From NCBI GenBank assembly GCA_003254925.1, contig QANZ01035946.1, positions 1 to 64,000 of the forward strand: DNA of 64,000 nucleotides. The letters run 5' to 3'. A program made the position numbers and the translations under genes. Of the stretch, positions 33,897 to 44,599 are shown piece after piece (position 1 is the stretch's first letter; every line of letters begins with the position of its first letter). The DNA comes from Chamaecrista fasciculata (taxonomy: Eukaryota; Streptophyta; Magnoliopsida; Fabales; Fabaceae). Below the pieces are notes generated by a model. The model had not been told where the DNA came from. It saw only the letters and a program-made list of their open reading frames with translations, and searched no databases.

Positions 33897-34260
33897 TCCG
33901 CCACTTATGCCACCATCAACGTCTCTCCTCCCACCCTCACCTCTCTCTTCTTCGACGACTCTACTTCTTCTTTTCCCTCGTCGGCGTTGCTCCTTCAACA
34001 GCAACCACCGATCTAGCACAACCCTAGTGGCGGCGAATTCAGCTTCAAGATGGAGCTGAAGATGGTGAATCTGATGGAGGAGAAGTCGTGCCAGAATCCG
34101 GGCGAGTTAATCTCATGAGTGAAAACGATGGAATTGGACGACTATTGTGGTGACGAAGGAGGAGAAGATTTCGACGCCGAGTCCATCCTCGACGAAGGGA
34201 TTGAGGAGGATGGTGACTGGTGAGAGAGTACCAAAAGAGACGCTGACAGTGGCAGACAGG
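33897..34260 (+). pseudogene. Captured host-gene fragment in the MULE, possibly CCT-motif family
   Basis: G/C-richer, codon-like sequence reads ATINVSPPTLTSLFFDDSTS, then after shifts and stops MELKMVNLMEEKSCQNPGEL and MELDDYCGDEGGEDFDAESI followed by LDEGIEE. The SPPTLTSLFF and EDFDAESILDE blocks recall N-terminal parts of plant CCT-motif proteins. I hold that identification loosely, and the CCT domain itself is absent. The interior of a transposase-less long-TIR element is the expected location for Pack-MULE cargo. Confidence 0.4.
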
Positions 34261-34714
34261 GCGGCGACGGCGGAGTTGGAGGAAGGGGAAGAAGAAGAGA
34301 AAAAAGAGGAGGCCGAGTTAGTGTGCGTGTGTGTGTGTTTTTATTTTGGTGCTAAGTTGATTAAAACCCCCAGTTTCTTCTTCTTCCTTACATTTTGGTC
34401 TTATTATGTAGGACTTTGGCCTAATAATAATATATTAGAGTATTGATACTAAGCTCAAGGGTGAAATATCATTTATTACTATGAAACTTTTTTTTTTGTG
34501 TCAAAGTCCTTCTCTCATACAAATAGGGATTCAAACACATAAAAGTTAATAGTTAGGGTCTTAAAATAGTATTTTAGCCAAGATTTATATCAAATTTTGA
34601 ACAAAAATATACCTCAGGACCCTTTTTGTTAACGGAGCAAACCACAGGACCTTAGTTGCCACTTTTTAAAACACAGGCACCCTTTTTGTAGATGGGTCAA
34701 ACTGCAAAGAAAAA

Positions 34715-35028
34715 CAAATGATTTTGAGCCCAAAATATACCAAACACCAGAACTTTTGTACAAAGATCACTCTAAACACCCCATGCACGACAATAACTCA
34801 GGTTGCTGCTCCACTCCATGACTCCTTGTTCTTCATCGTCTTCTTTATCGAATGCAAGCACACCCTCCTCTAGAGCTCCCTAGAAATATTGTTTCTACAA
34901 GCTGAGAAATCATTGAAGGCCTGAGAAAGATCAAGCAACTTCTCTTCTCAATTAAAGTATAAGATTTCACATATTTGTTGTTCATGATGCGAGAGAGTCA
35001 AGACTAAAGTAAATAATGGAATTGGTCG
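34715..35028. other. Last part of duplicated block, then unassigned spacer
   Basis: gatcactctaaacaccccat at ~34765 aligns with gatcattctaaacaccccat at ~44473. Beyond ~34800 the two loci diverge. No gene is evident up to the CACTA element. Confidence 0.6.
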
Positions 35029-35520
35029 CACTAGTAGAAATAAGGGTTATAGCAGCAGTCAAAACTGCTGGCAAAAGTTGAAATAACTGTTACTAAAGCT
35101 TTACCAACAGTTGTATAGATTGCTACTGTAGATTACCAAACTGCTGCTATTTCCCTGTCACTTTAAGTTTATACCAGCAGATATGCCAATTGCTGGTATA
35201 AACATTTTTTATAGTAACAGACAAAGAGACTGCTGCTATAGGGCAAAAAAACTGCTAGTATAGACAAACTGTCTAGTAGCATATCAGAACTGCTGCTATA
35301 GAGTAAAATAAACTGCCAGTATAAACAAACTTAATAACAACAAAACAAAACTGCTGCTATAGCTAGAGTGTGTGTGTCTGTATTAGCTCCTTACTTCTTC
35401 CATCATCCCACAAAACAAAAATAAAATAAAAAATAACATAAATGGTTCCAATTACCATCCAGTGATGATCAGATTAAATACATATATATGTCATGTGATG
35501 GACTAGCTAGTAGCTAAATA

Positions 35521-35734
35521 CAATTTCAGTCTTATCCACTCGAGTCCCAATAATCTTAAGTCATACTTCACTATCTTTCTGAATCTTAACCTGCATGAGA
35601 CAAAGTGATTAATACCAAAACATTCCACAACATTCTGTTTCCAAAGACAAGTTATGAACTACACTTACTGATCCATCTGAAGTAGTATAATTTGGCAAGT
35701 CTCTAGACTGGAACTCCATATCATCTAGAATCAA
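35521..35734 (-). pseudogene. RPB7: RPB7 (RNA polymerase II subunit 7) fragment, two exons
   Basis: Exon 35734-35669 encodes LILDDMEFQSRDLPNYTTSD then GS. It is bounded by ...ttacag and |gtaagt. The next exon starts at 35590 after tgcag and reads VKIQKDSEV, a TGA stop, then LKIIGTRVDKTEI. Together these match the RPB7 S1-domain segment DDMEFQ..DMPNYTTSDGSVKIQ..EVRLKIIGTRVD. The stop replaces the family's Arg codon. Only this short C-terminal stretch is present, with its intron, so it was captured from genomic DNA and cannot give a subunit. Confidence 0.85.
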
Positions 35735-36470
35735 CTGTAAAAGAAAGACAACACAGAAGTGAAAGAACTTGATGCATTGCATGACACCTGAGTAACAAAT
35801 TAATATATAAGCCTATAAGTTATATTAGGATGTGACAACCCTCACAAGACTAGAAAAAAAGTAACTCAATGATAAAAAGTAAATTCTTCTAAACTGTTCA
35901 GAAATCATGAAGAAGCACATAAAAAATTGAGAATTGGACATGTTGACAGAATAAATAAAGAAGTTGTTAAGACACAAAAATATATCCTAAACTAAAATAA
36001 TCATAAAATTTACAGCATTCTGACATAAAATTTACAGCTAAGTTGAGCTGAATCTGGCAGAACATTTTGAAACAAGTCAAAGACAGGTTTCACCAATTCA
36101 ACTATTTGACCAATCAGTCCAATTATAGTATGATTAAAAACATACAATTCAGGGCTTGTAGAGAATGAGATCAATTTCCTTTTCTGCTACTTTTCTAGGG
36201 AGTAGGTTGCTTTGGTTGCTAATTGATCTCACTCTCAATAACTGTAACCTATCCTGTTATTTCAGAATCAATCTCTTTCCTAGGAGACAAAGAGTACTTT
36301 CCTGAATTAATACCATCAGCTCAAATTTCTTTGGTTAGGTTATTAATAACCAAATCCATCCTAATTCAGAGAGAGGGATGAACATGAATAAATTTTAAAG
36401 AATAGAGGATCCAATTTTAATAATTAACAACTCTTTATTTTGTTTTTTGTTGTTGGGAAGAAAAATGTAC

Positions 36471-36810
36471 CTTGTCTATGCACCTTCCACTGATGATGGC
36501 TGTAGGAAAATGTCTGGCTATATCTCTTACCGTTGCTCTCATCTGATTCATATTAAATTAAAAACACAAGGAGATTAATGAATGAATTAATTAATCAGAA
36601 AAAAAAAGAAGAGATTATTGTATTAATGAATGAGAAATGAAATAATTAAGGAACAGAAAATAAAATTACCTTTCAAGTCATGAAAGCTTTCTCAGGGTCT
36701 GCAACAATGGGGGATAGAGTTCCATCATAATCCAGAAAATTTAAAATCTTTTTGCCTCTTGCTTTATATGCTATCTCATCAAACACGTCAATAGCCGAAG
36801 GATGATGAAG
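36471..36810 (-). pseudogene. TPP: Trehalose-6-phosphate phosphatase fragment, two exons
   Basis: Exon 36810-36670 reads [42 protein letters not shown] then TGA. Exon 36542-36471 reads [20 protein letters not shown] then [16 protein letters not shown] is the first HAD-phosphatase motif of plant TPPs, and the FPTAI(I/V)SGRC block follows in the correct order. Splice sites at each border are good (ttcag|, |gtaat, cag|, |gtaca). A TGA ends the first exon's frame, and the remaining catalytic motifs are absent. Confidence 0.88.
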
Positions 36811-36866
36811 CTGAAATATTCAAATTTTCAAAGGGGTCAAAAACAGAGTGTGGTATAAATAATATC

Positions 36867-36921
36867 TGTATGTATGTATGTATGTATGTATGTATGTATG
36901 TATGTATGTATGTATGTATGT
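36867..36921 (+). repeat. (TGTA)n microsatellite
   Basis: About 13 perfect tetranucleotide units within the CACTA interior, in the intron-like sequence between the TPP and Rossmann-protein fragments. Confidence 0.95.
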
Positions 36922-37139
36922 GTGATGTGTGCTTACAATCCAAGAATTATAGTTTGGGTTTGCACTTCAATTAACACTAAAGACTGTGTGTGACACATGA
37001 ATGTGAAGTTAGTTACTGGAATCATTTAATTCGAAATACCAAAAATATATTTATGATTTCTTAGCAAGCCAAATAATGATAACAGAATACTGACAAACAA
37101 CCATTTTTACGTTCACAACTAAATATTAAGTATTCTTAC

Positions 37140-37795
37140 CTCCATGGCAATTCATTGAACTTAGTCAAACCAATTGATGACACAAGAACAACTCTCTTGA
37201 CTGAAGAAGCCAATGCAGATATTAGGTTCCTCACTCCCTCCCAATCTTCAAAAAATACTCACAGTCAATAGACTTATATGCATGAAATTTTAATAAAAGA
37301 AATAACTAACATTCTTAGATTTCCCATGCTTGATTCTACTGCTAACTAATTTTCTTTTATCTTTTTTATTTGATTATAACACCAAGTGTTGTAATATGCA
37401 AATAACAAAATGCTGACCAACTCTTTCTGGTGTATTATCATCATCCCATCGCCTTGAAGGAAAAGCTGTAGTTCCTGTGCAGCAAATCACATGAGTGACT
37501 CCCTAAAATTCAAGTAAGCACCCAAAATACGAAATTAATGCCGGGATTCATTCGATGCTTTTGATGAATGAAATGACTCCTCAAAATCAAAATTAATTTA
37601 CTAATAACTCAAAACTCAATTGATACTTTACTCTTAGAAAAAAAGTATTGACATTGTCATTTCTAATTGAATATTGAATCAAGACAAGATGAAATACCTG
37701 TAGTATCTCCACATCTTGTTCACCAAACAGTGCTTTTGCTCTCTCAGGATCCCTCAGTAGCAACCGCAACTTAACATTCCTCCCAAGCAGCGAAT
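37140..37795 (-). pseudogene. NAD(P)-binding Rossmann-fold protein fragment, three exons
   Basis: Exons 37795-37698 (SLLGRNVKLRLLLRDPERAK, ALFGEQDVEILQ), 37502-37418 (GVTHVICCTGTTAFPSRRWD, DDNTPERV) and 37245-37140 (DWEGVRNLISALASSVKRVV, LVSSIGLTKFNELPW) are in family order with canonical splice borders. The sequence matches plant atypical short-chain dehydrogenase / NAD(P)-binding proteins of the TIC62-like type. The N-terminal dinucleotide-binding GxxGxxG segment, the stretch between LQ and GVTHV, and the C-terminal half are missing. No stop was seen inside these three exons, so the capture may be relatively young. Confidence 0.8.
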
Positions 37796-38227
37796 CTGAA
37801 ATACCGCATTTTTTATATTCACTAAACTCTGAATCCTAGTTGGCTTTGAGAATTCATATTTGTCATTGTCCTATTGAGAAAACAAGAATTTTATAGAGGT
37901 TAGACATGTTTTCAATCTACATTAAACCATGATCTTACTAGCTCATTAAACTGTGTTCATCACTTCTTTAAGAGAATATTAAAAAGATGCAGTGAAGAGA
38001 AAGATTTCCTGCTAAAATGTGTCAAGCTACTATTCAGGAAATACAAGATTAAACACCAACAAACAGAGATGCAAGATGTAAGTACTTCATTAACCATAAG
38101 GAAGTACAAGATATGAATGGTCAGACCAAAAATCATTTTAAGAATTGGAAGCTAAAGAATCTAGAGACTAAATCCAAACAAAATAAAACACTATTCAAGT
38201 AGCATCCAGACAGAGTTTCATTCATAA

Positions 38228-38325
38228 ACCAGTGGTACCTTTTAGAATCTATGAAATCAAGAAGCGAAACAAAATCCGAAGAGTTAGCAGTGTGTATCGG
38301 CACTTTGTCTTCTTTCTCCTCCACT
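38228..38325 (-). other. Unassigned exon-like sequence in the CACTA
   Basis: Between attacag| and aaaag|gtacc the minus strand reads EEKEDKVPIHTANSSDFVSL then LDFIDSK. It has plausible splice borders and coding bias, but I cannot name the source. It may be a fourth captured fragment or an upstream exon of one of the other three. Confidence 0.35.
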
Positions 38326-39536
38326 GTAATAAGAAAGCCCACCAATCAGAAGACATAACAAACTAAAACTCATTTTCATTCATAAATCAAGTGGTGAAAT
38401 CGAATATAAAAAACCAGAATCGAAACAAAAAATGCGAAAAAGTGAATCAATCAACCAACCAACCAAACTCTTTCTTGTTGTGAGCCGAAACGAGCAAGGG
38501 TTACCGAAAGTAGTCGAATACGCAAAGAAGAAGCAGAGAAGACGAAAGTAATTAGGGATCAAAACCAAAATCACAAACAAACAAAATACAAATAAAGCAA
38601 GAAAGAGATTGAGAAGGCGATGAAAAGAGAATGATTAAACTGAACAGCAAGCAGATTCCGACAACTATTTCTTATGAATATCAAAACAGAGGTTAATTCC
38701 AAACATATTATGAGATAACTTGAAGTTAGAAACAAAAACCCCAAATTTTCGAGAATTATCCACATCAAAGCCTACCAAACTAGTCGACGAGAGAATTTGA
38801 GACATACAAACATATTATGAGACATTTTGTAGCCTTTAAGAACTCTCATTTAGCAGAAAAAGGGATTAGATCATTAGATAGAAGAAGAAACAAGGTATTT
38901 CGATTTTTCACCTCAAGATGCCCTAAATCGCTATTTCGGCCATCCAAGACATTGCACCGCGATCCGTCGTTGGCCACAGCAGATTGACGATGACATGACA
39001 AACCGAAGATGGTGACGAAAGATGGCAGCACGACGTGGCTAGCATTTGCTCCTTCCCTTACTGCTGGACTTGCGAAGCGAAGAAGACGAGTGAAACCTAA
39101 AAGTGAAAATGTGAAACAAAGCGTGAGACGTGCAATTTTTTAATTTAAAAAACACTGGTCTTTCATTTTAGGGGTAAGTGTTGGGATAAACCTGTAATTT
39201 ACTAACAATCCTAAATAATTGCGCCTACAAATGAATGCCTATACTGGCAAAAATAAAAATTGCCGGTATATATTATTTTTACTAGCACTTATAATAGGTG
39301 TTATTAAATAACTGCCGCTACATCTTGTTTTTCCGGTAGTGTCGTGGTCTATAATAGGTATGTGGATTCCTTGGTGGTTGATTTACTTAATGAGCAACAC
39401 GGGTCATCTTAAAAGAAATTAGAGCATATGGTTCCAATGATCATCTCCCCAACTACTACTTGCTACATGGGATGTTTATATGGGATTTTCGTTAGGGTGT
39501 GTTTGTTTTTGGTATACAAAGTGATTATTAAAAATT

Positions 39537-40885
39537 GGATAAAATGCACTTTGGTACACTGTGGTTAGGATTGAATACACTTTGGTACCCTGAAAGACAA
39601 AATTTGATACTATGGTACCCTGAGGTTTGCGTTGTTAGCACTTTGGTACCCTGTGGTTATTTTCCGTCAAGATTTAACGAAAAATTGTTAGCATTTTTTC
39701 AAAAATTACAAAATGCCCCCAAATAGTTTCAAAATTTTCAAAAACATCCCTAGATCATAATATTTGAGGACTTAAATGAAAATTAAAGCAAAATTTTGGG
39801 GTCAAAATTTAATTATGAAAAATATTAGAAAAAGAATAAAATTACATATTAGTCTTAAATTTGGAAAATAAAATGCAATTTAGTCCTAAAACTGTATGGT
39901 TTAATGGTGAGAAGATAAACTTTACAAAAGTTTTGCAAATTAAATTACAAAATGCCCCCAAATAGTTTCAAAATTTACAAAAAAAAAGTCCCTAGATCAT
40001 GATATTTCAGGAATAAAATAAAAATTACAAATTTTTGGGGTCAAAATGTAATTTTGGAAAATAGAAAAAAGAGATAATTACATATCAGTCCTATATCTGG
40101 AAAATAAATGCAATTTAGTCCTACCCATATTCAAATACAACTACTTAAATGAAATTTTGAAAGTAAACTTGAATAATTTAAAGAATATTCTCATTAATTA
40201 ATTTACAAATTAAATAAAACTTCTCAACTGAAACTATAAATTACTAATAAAACTAAATATGACGATCTAACTAATGTAATAAATTACTAAAATACTAAAT
40301 AATTTTTTATGAAACTTTTCACTAAAACTATAAATTCCCATTAATTAATAAAACTTCTCACTAAATAATGTAATAAATTACTAAAATACTTATTTTTTAT
40401 GAAATTATAATAAAACTATAATTTTTTCATGCAAGTTATTCAGTAAGTTATGATAACAAAATATGATGATCTAACTATACTATTTTATCTTTAAAATACA
40501 TAATTACAATAAATATAATTATTTTAGTAAAATATTAACTTAAATTTAGCAATTTCTTTTTTAATAACTCTCTAGTTCTTGAAATGAAATTGTAGAAAAC
40601 TCCATCAATTCTTTAAGTTTGTTGTGTTTTGATTCGTTTTACCAAAGGGAGAGGACCTAAACGCACAAAAGAAATCTTGTTGAAGAGTGAAATATGGTTT
40701 AAGCAGCAATAGAAACTAACAGATAAGATGTAGAAGAAATCGACGGTTAAGATTGAGCCACGTCACCACTTTTTATTAAATCTTAATGGAAAATAACCAC
40801 AGGGTACCATAGTGCTAACGACGCAAACCTCAGAGTACCAAAGTGTTAAATTTTGTCTTTCAGGGTACCAAAGTGCATTTGACCC
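39537..40885. mobile_element. Long-TIR Mutator-like element with perfect 9-bp duplication
   Basis: Arms of ~150 bp start GGATAAAATGCACTTTGGTA and end with the inverse ...gtgcatttgaccc. They contain repeated ctttggtaccctgtggt and its complement. TTAAAAATT flanks exactly (39528-39536 and 40886-40894). The interior has two tandem versions (~39700-39895 and ~39945-40130) of a segment with aaaatgcccccaaatagttt and ccctagatcat. No transposase ORF. Non-autonomous. Confidence 0.9.
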
Positions 40886-40894
40886 TTAAAAATT

Positions 40895-41600
40895 TCATTT
40901 TCTTTAACAATCAATTATTGATATATCCCTACTAATCAAAACATGCATAAGTACGATTACCTATGATTATATACACATCTAAAGATTATTGAAGGGTGTT
41001 TTTGTTATTTCATCCAAATCAGCTTCTCTATCTATTATTTCTACCTATCATAATTATTACATACATATTTAAATTATAAAATTATTTTAAAAAAATAATT
41101 TTTAATTTATTCTAAAAAAATGACGAGCTGTAGATTTTTTTTTTAATTTGTTTCTATATACAATGGTAAAGAATCATTGCCTTACTTTACCATGTACAAT
41201 AACCTAAAAACAAACTATTACTAATTGAAAAAAAAACAATTGAAGAAGTCACTAATAATTAATTACAAGATATAAATTTAACAAATTTAATAGTAAAATA
41301 TAAAATACATAAAGTTTGATTAAATGCAAGTTGTACTTTTTTAATTGAGTATTGGCAGATAAACAAAGTTAATAAAGAATGAAATTAGAAAAAAGAGTTT
41401 TTTTTTTTTTGTGAGCAATAGGGGCCGAAGCCTTTAAAAAAATAGAACTTTTGATAATCTGTTGGAGAAGCAATAACAAAGAGGTAAGAGGGTGATTCAC
41501 TGTAAGAAGCACTTAATTTAAAATAAGTAAAAACAACTTAAAATTTGAAACTCAAAGAGGCCCTTTATGTTTATGGCTCCCAAGTTAACTGAACAATTAA
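40895..41600. other. A/T-rich spacer, nothing recognised
   Basis: Homopolymer-rich sequence with only compositional ORFs. Confidence 0.5.
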
Positions 41601-42892
41601 AAACGATTTATAAAAAAAAAAAATCAACAAAGATCAATTTCAACTTCTCAACTGAGTTTTCCTTCTCTTCATCATTTTGTTGCTCAACTTCTTCATCCTT
41701 TCCACCACCAGTTGCATCACAGTCTACCTTTGCTTCCTTTGCATCCTCTTCACTTAAGTCCACAGTACAAAGTCATCTTCATTTTCTTTATCCTCTTTAC
41801 TTAAGTCCACATAAACATATTCATTTTTTTCATCTACTTCACTTGAAGTCCATAGCATCATCTTTATTTTCTTCATCCTTGACTTTCAAGGACACTATCA
41901 CCCCCGTTAACTCTCTATTTGTCTGTCACACAATTAAGCATCCAACCATATGAAGTTATTAGGAACCAATTTTTAACATTCACTGTAGGAACAATTATTA
42001 CAAGGATCAACTCAAACTCAAATAAGAGATGCTAAGACCAAATCATGAACTAACGACCCACCTGATGATTCAAAAGGAAATTAGAGATGTCCATTGGGCA
42101 AGGTGGACATTTCATCACATTTTTTAGGGTCCCAAGTGATCTTGCGCCCCTATTTCTGTCTCTCACAAAAGCTTGATCCTCAAATGCGCCTTCCAAACAA
42201 GATTTGTAAACAATATGAGCACACGACGTTGTCACGGGTGAAACCATTAGTTGGTAACCCTTAAGGAAACTCAGTTTGAGAGACACGTTAGACTTCTCAA
42301 ACTTTAGATCAAATGACTGCTTATTATTCTTTGGTCGATTGCCACTCAAGTCCCTGACGCCACTTCATCCATGTTAGGGGACCAAAAAATGAATAAACTA
42401 TGAATAAAATCAGCAGGAGAAACCAACAATATAGAAATGAATATGATAAAAAATGAATAAAGAGAATATGCAAGAAAGTGAGTGATAGTGTGAAACAAGC
42501 TATATATGAACCAGCAATTGAAATCGGCCAAGACTAGATAACAAATTCATCCAAACCCATATGCTAAAACTAAATAGAAAACAAAATAGAGTAATTGGCT
42601 AAGTGGTTTCAAAAAATTAAATTGATGATAGATGTGCTAATATTACATTTCACATAAGATATAATCTATTTACAAACCTTTCTGTGTACATAAACCAGTC
42701 TTCGACGACCCGTAGAAGAAAGTGGGAAGGTGGCATGGAATGAAGAGTCTCCGCCATCATTGCTGGAGGGGAAGAGAAACAAGCAACATGCCATTCAAAA
42801 TCCATTGGAGTCCATACCTCTAAGCGAGAGGAGCTTAAGCCTAGAAACAACACAACGTGAGAATGAAGAGAAGTGAGACATTGGGATTTCAC
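41600..42892 (-). pseudogene. VIM/ORTH: ORTHRUS/VIM-type gene, heavily deleted copy B
   Basis: A second, shorter copy of the 20.7-24.3 kb locus. A PHD scrap at ~42810-42745 reads FEWHVACFSSPPAMMAETL and runs directly into sequence corresponding to the region below the first SRA exon. RING1 and most of SRA are gone. At 42349-42050 an SRA exon piece (KNNKQSFDLKFEKSN, LKGYQL) is fused to RING2 (MVSPVTTSCAHIVYKSC, MKCPPCPMDISNFL). RING2 keeps the last CPPC pair but has lost the CxHNFC ligands (CAHIVYKSC). The acidic C-terminal region survives at ~41930-41640. Non-functional. Confidence 0.82.
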
Positions 42893-44510
42893 TTATATTG
42901 ACTCTACTTCTTAATCGTACCTCTATACAAATTCATAGAATATGGATTGACACAGAGAGAGAGCAAATTAGAAGGAACAAAAGGAAATCACAGATTTAAA
43001 ACAAATCAAAATTTGAGTGAATTTTTAAATTATTTTAAAAACTTTTCTTGTTTTGTTTATTGTAATTAAATTTGTGTCTATCTTGTGTGAGATTGGATGC
43101 AACGAATGTAGGTTGGTTTGGTGACTTTTTCCATAGAAAATGATTGTTTGGAAATAATTTAGTTATGTAAAATGAATAATGAAAAATTAATATGAATTAC
43201 TTTTGTTACTATGAATGTAGTATAGGCCATGGATTTTTATAAGATTTGAATATTTAGAAACAATTTTTTCTTATGATAAAACTTTTATGACCTGATCTAT
43301 GCTAAGTAATAAATATAAGTTAATTTGGAAACTCTTCAAATGATTAAAGACCACCACATTTGCTAATATTTCTGTGATACATAGCGTACTGATATACCAA
43401 ATTGTTATTAGTATGTATTAGGCCCCTACAATTAGGAGAAAAGTTAGAGGGATAGAAGGAGGGAAATAAAATGGGGTATATGGGCTAAAACAAAGGGGAA
43501 TAACCATAAAATTGGAGAGAAGTTGTAAAAGAGTTTTACCTTCAAAGATCTATATTTTTCTAGGGTTAATTTTGTTTCTTTTAACAGCAGATTCAAATGT
43601 AGATTTTGGTTTCTATCAATAGGCATCAAAGAACTTTTGTTTGACATAGCATAAATATAAGAGCAATAGAAATTGTAAGGAATTTAGATAATGAAATACG
43701 AAAATTAAAGAGCAATTACATATGATGAAGGCATAGCTTTTGGAAGATTAAGAAGGAATTACAAATTTGATTATGTTAAGCAGAATGTACCAAACACAGA
43801 GACCTTTTGCACCGAATCCCCAAGATGATGAAAAGACAATAAGGGTCTAAAATACGAGGGATCTATGAATCCCTAAAGCCAAGTAGTGAAGGAGAAATTA
43901 TAAGTTAATAGAAAGAAAAAGTTGAGTCTCTCGATGCTCTTTGAAGAAGCAGCAAAAGATAAGAAGCAAAAAAAAAGTGAGGGAAACATAGAAATTTAAG
44001 AGATGTCTCAAGATAATGAAGGTATACCTTTTGAAAAATTCAGAAGGAATATTACAAAGTCGAGTGCAGAAAAAAAAAACAACAGATTTGAAAGCACTTT
44101 ACACCGAATCCTTGGGTAATATGATAGAAGAGCTAAAATATTAGGGATTTACGAAACCCAAGCCACTTGAAGAAAGAGAAGACTAACATTGAATATATAG
44201 AGTAGAGAAGACTAACATTGAATATATAGAGTAGTGTAGCCTCTCAATACTCTTAAAATAATTGACATAAAAGATGATGAGTTGTGCGTCTCCACTAACT
44301 TTAAGAAAGAAGATAAGGTTAAATCAAGGTGAGTTGGGCTTAAAAATTCGGCCCATGTTGATTCCTTAACATAGATGATTGAAGTAATGATTTAGTAAAT
44401 TGAAAGGGGTAAAAAAAAATAAATGTCTTCGAACCCAAAATTTACCAGACACAAAGAACTTTTATATCTAGATCATTCTAAACACCCCATGCGCAACATC
44501 AACTCGGGCT
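42893..44510. other. Duplicated flank of copy B (empty site for two insertions)
   Basis: Collinear with 24339-25293, 31493-31917 and 34715-34800. It lacks both the LTR element (expected near 43855-43985) and the Mutator-like element (expected near 44420). It contains a 29-bp tandem duplication, gaagactaacattgaatata and onward, at 44178-44235 that copy A lacks, and gaacttttatatctagatca repeated at ~44457 and ~44558. Confidence 0.78.
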
Positions 44511-44599
44511 CCTTGACCGGACTCATTGCAAGGTGGCCAAAATATCGAAATAAAATGAACTTTTATATCTAGATCATTCTCTCAAGGAACTCCTAGTAG

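Larger units (their letters stand above)
31918..34705. mobile_element. Long-TIR Mutator-like element with internal cargo
   Basis: Inverted arms of about 475 bp lie at 31919-32393 and ~34235-34705. They share ccattttggtgctaag-type text, matching (AC)n/(GT)n tracts, and cttatttgtatgagagaagg and its complement. The 9-bp AAAGAAAAA occurs on both sides (31909-31917 and 34706-34714). It lies in an A-rich run, so the duplication is suggestive, not proof. The duplicate locus at ~44420 lacks the element and reads straight through. Inside are a solo LTR and host-like exonic sequence. No MURA transposase is present. Confidence 0.82.
35029..39341 (-). mobile_element. CACTA (En/Spm) element carrying host gene fragments
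   Basis: Ends are CACTAGTAGAAATAAGG at the left and ...TTTTTCCGGTAGTG at the right (complement CACTACCGGAAAAA). The 3-bp duplication TCG is exact (35026-35028 and 39342-39344). The left subterminal region (35040-35360) repeats aactgctgctatag-type motifs in both orientations; the right one repeats tgccggtata/taactgccgcta. Both are typical transposase-binding clusters. No TNPD or TNPA homology was seen. The interior is filled by minus-strand, intron-containing pieces of at least three unrelated host genes, so it is a non-autonomous gene-capturing CACTA. The strand given is that of the cargo. Confidence 0.92.

Noticed and set aside
36867-36921. CRISPR-like or other array
   Set aside because: A simple tetranucleotide microsatellite. 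No repeat-spacer structure occurs anywhere in the window.
41567-41953. Ser/Phe-rich 128-codon protein on plus
   Set aside because: It is the antisense of the acidic C-terminal exon of VIM-like copy B.
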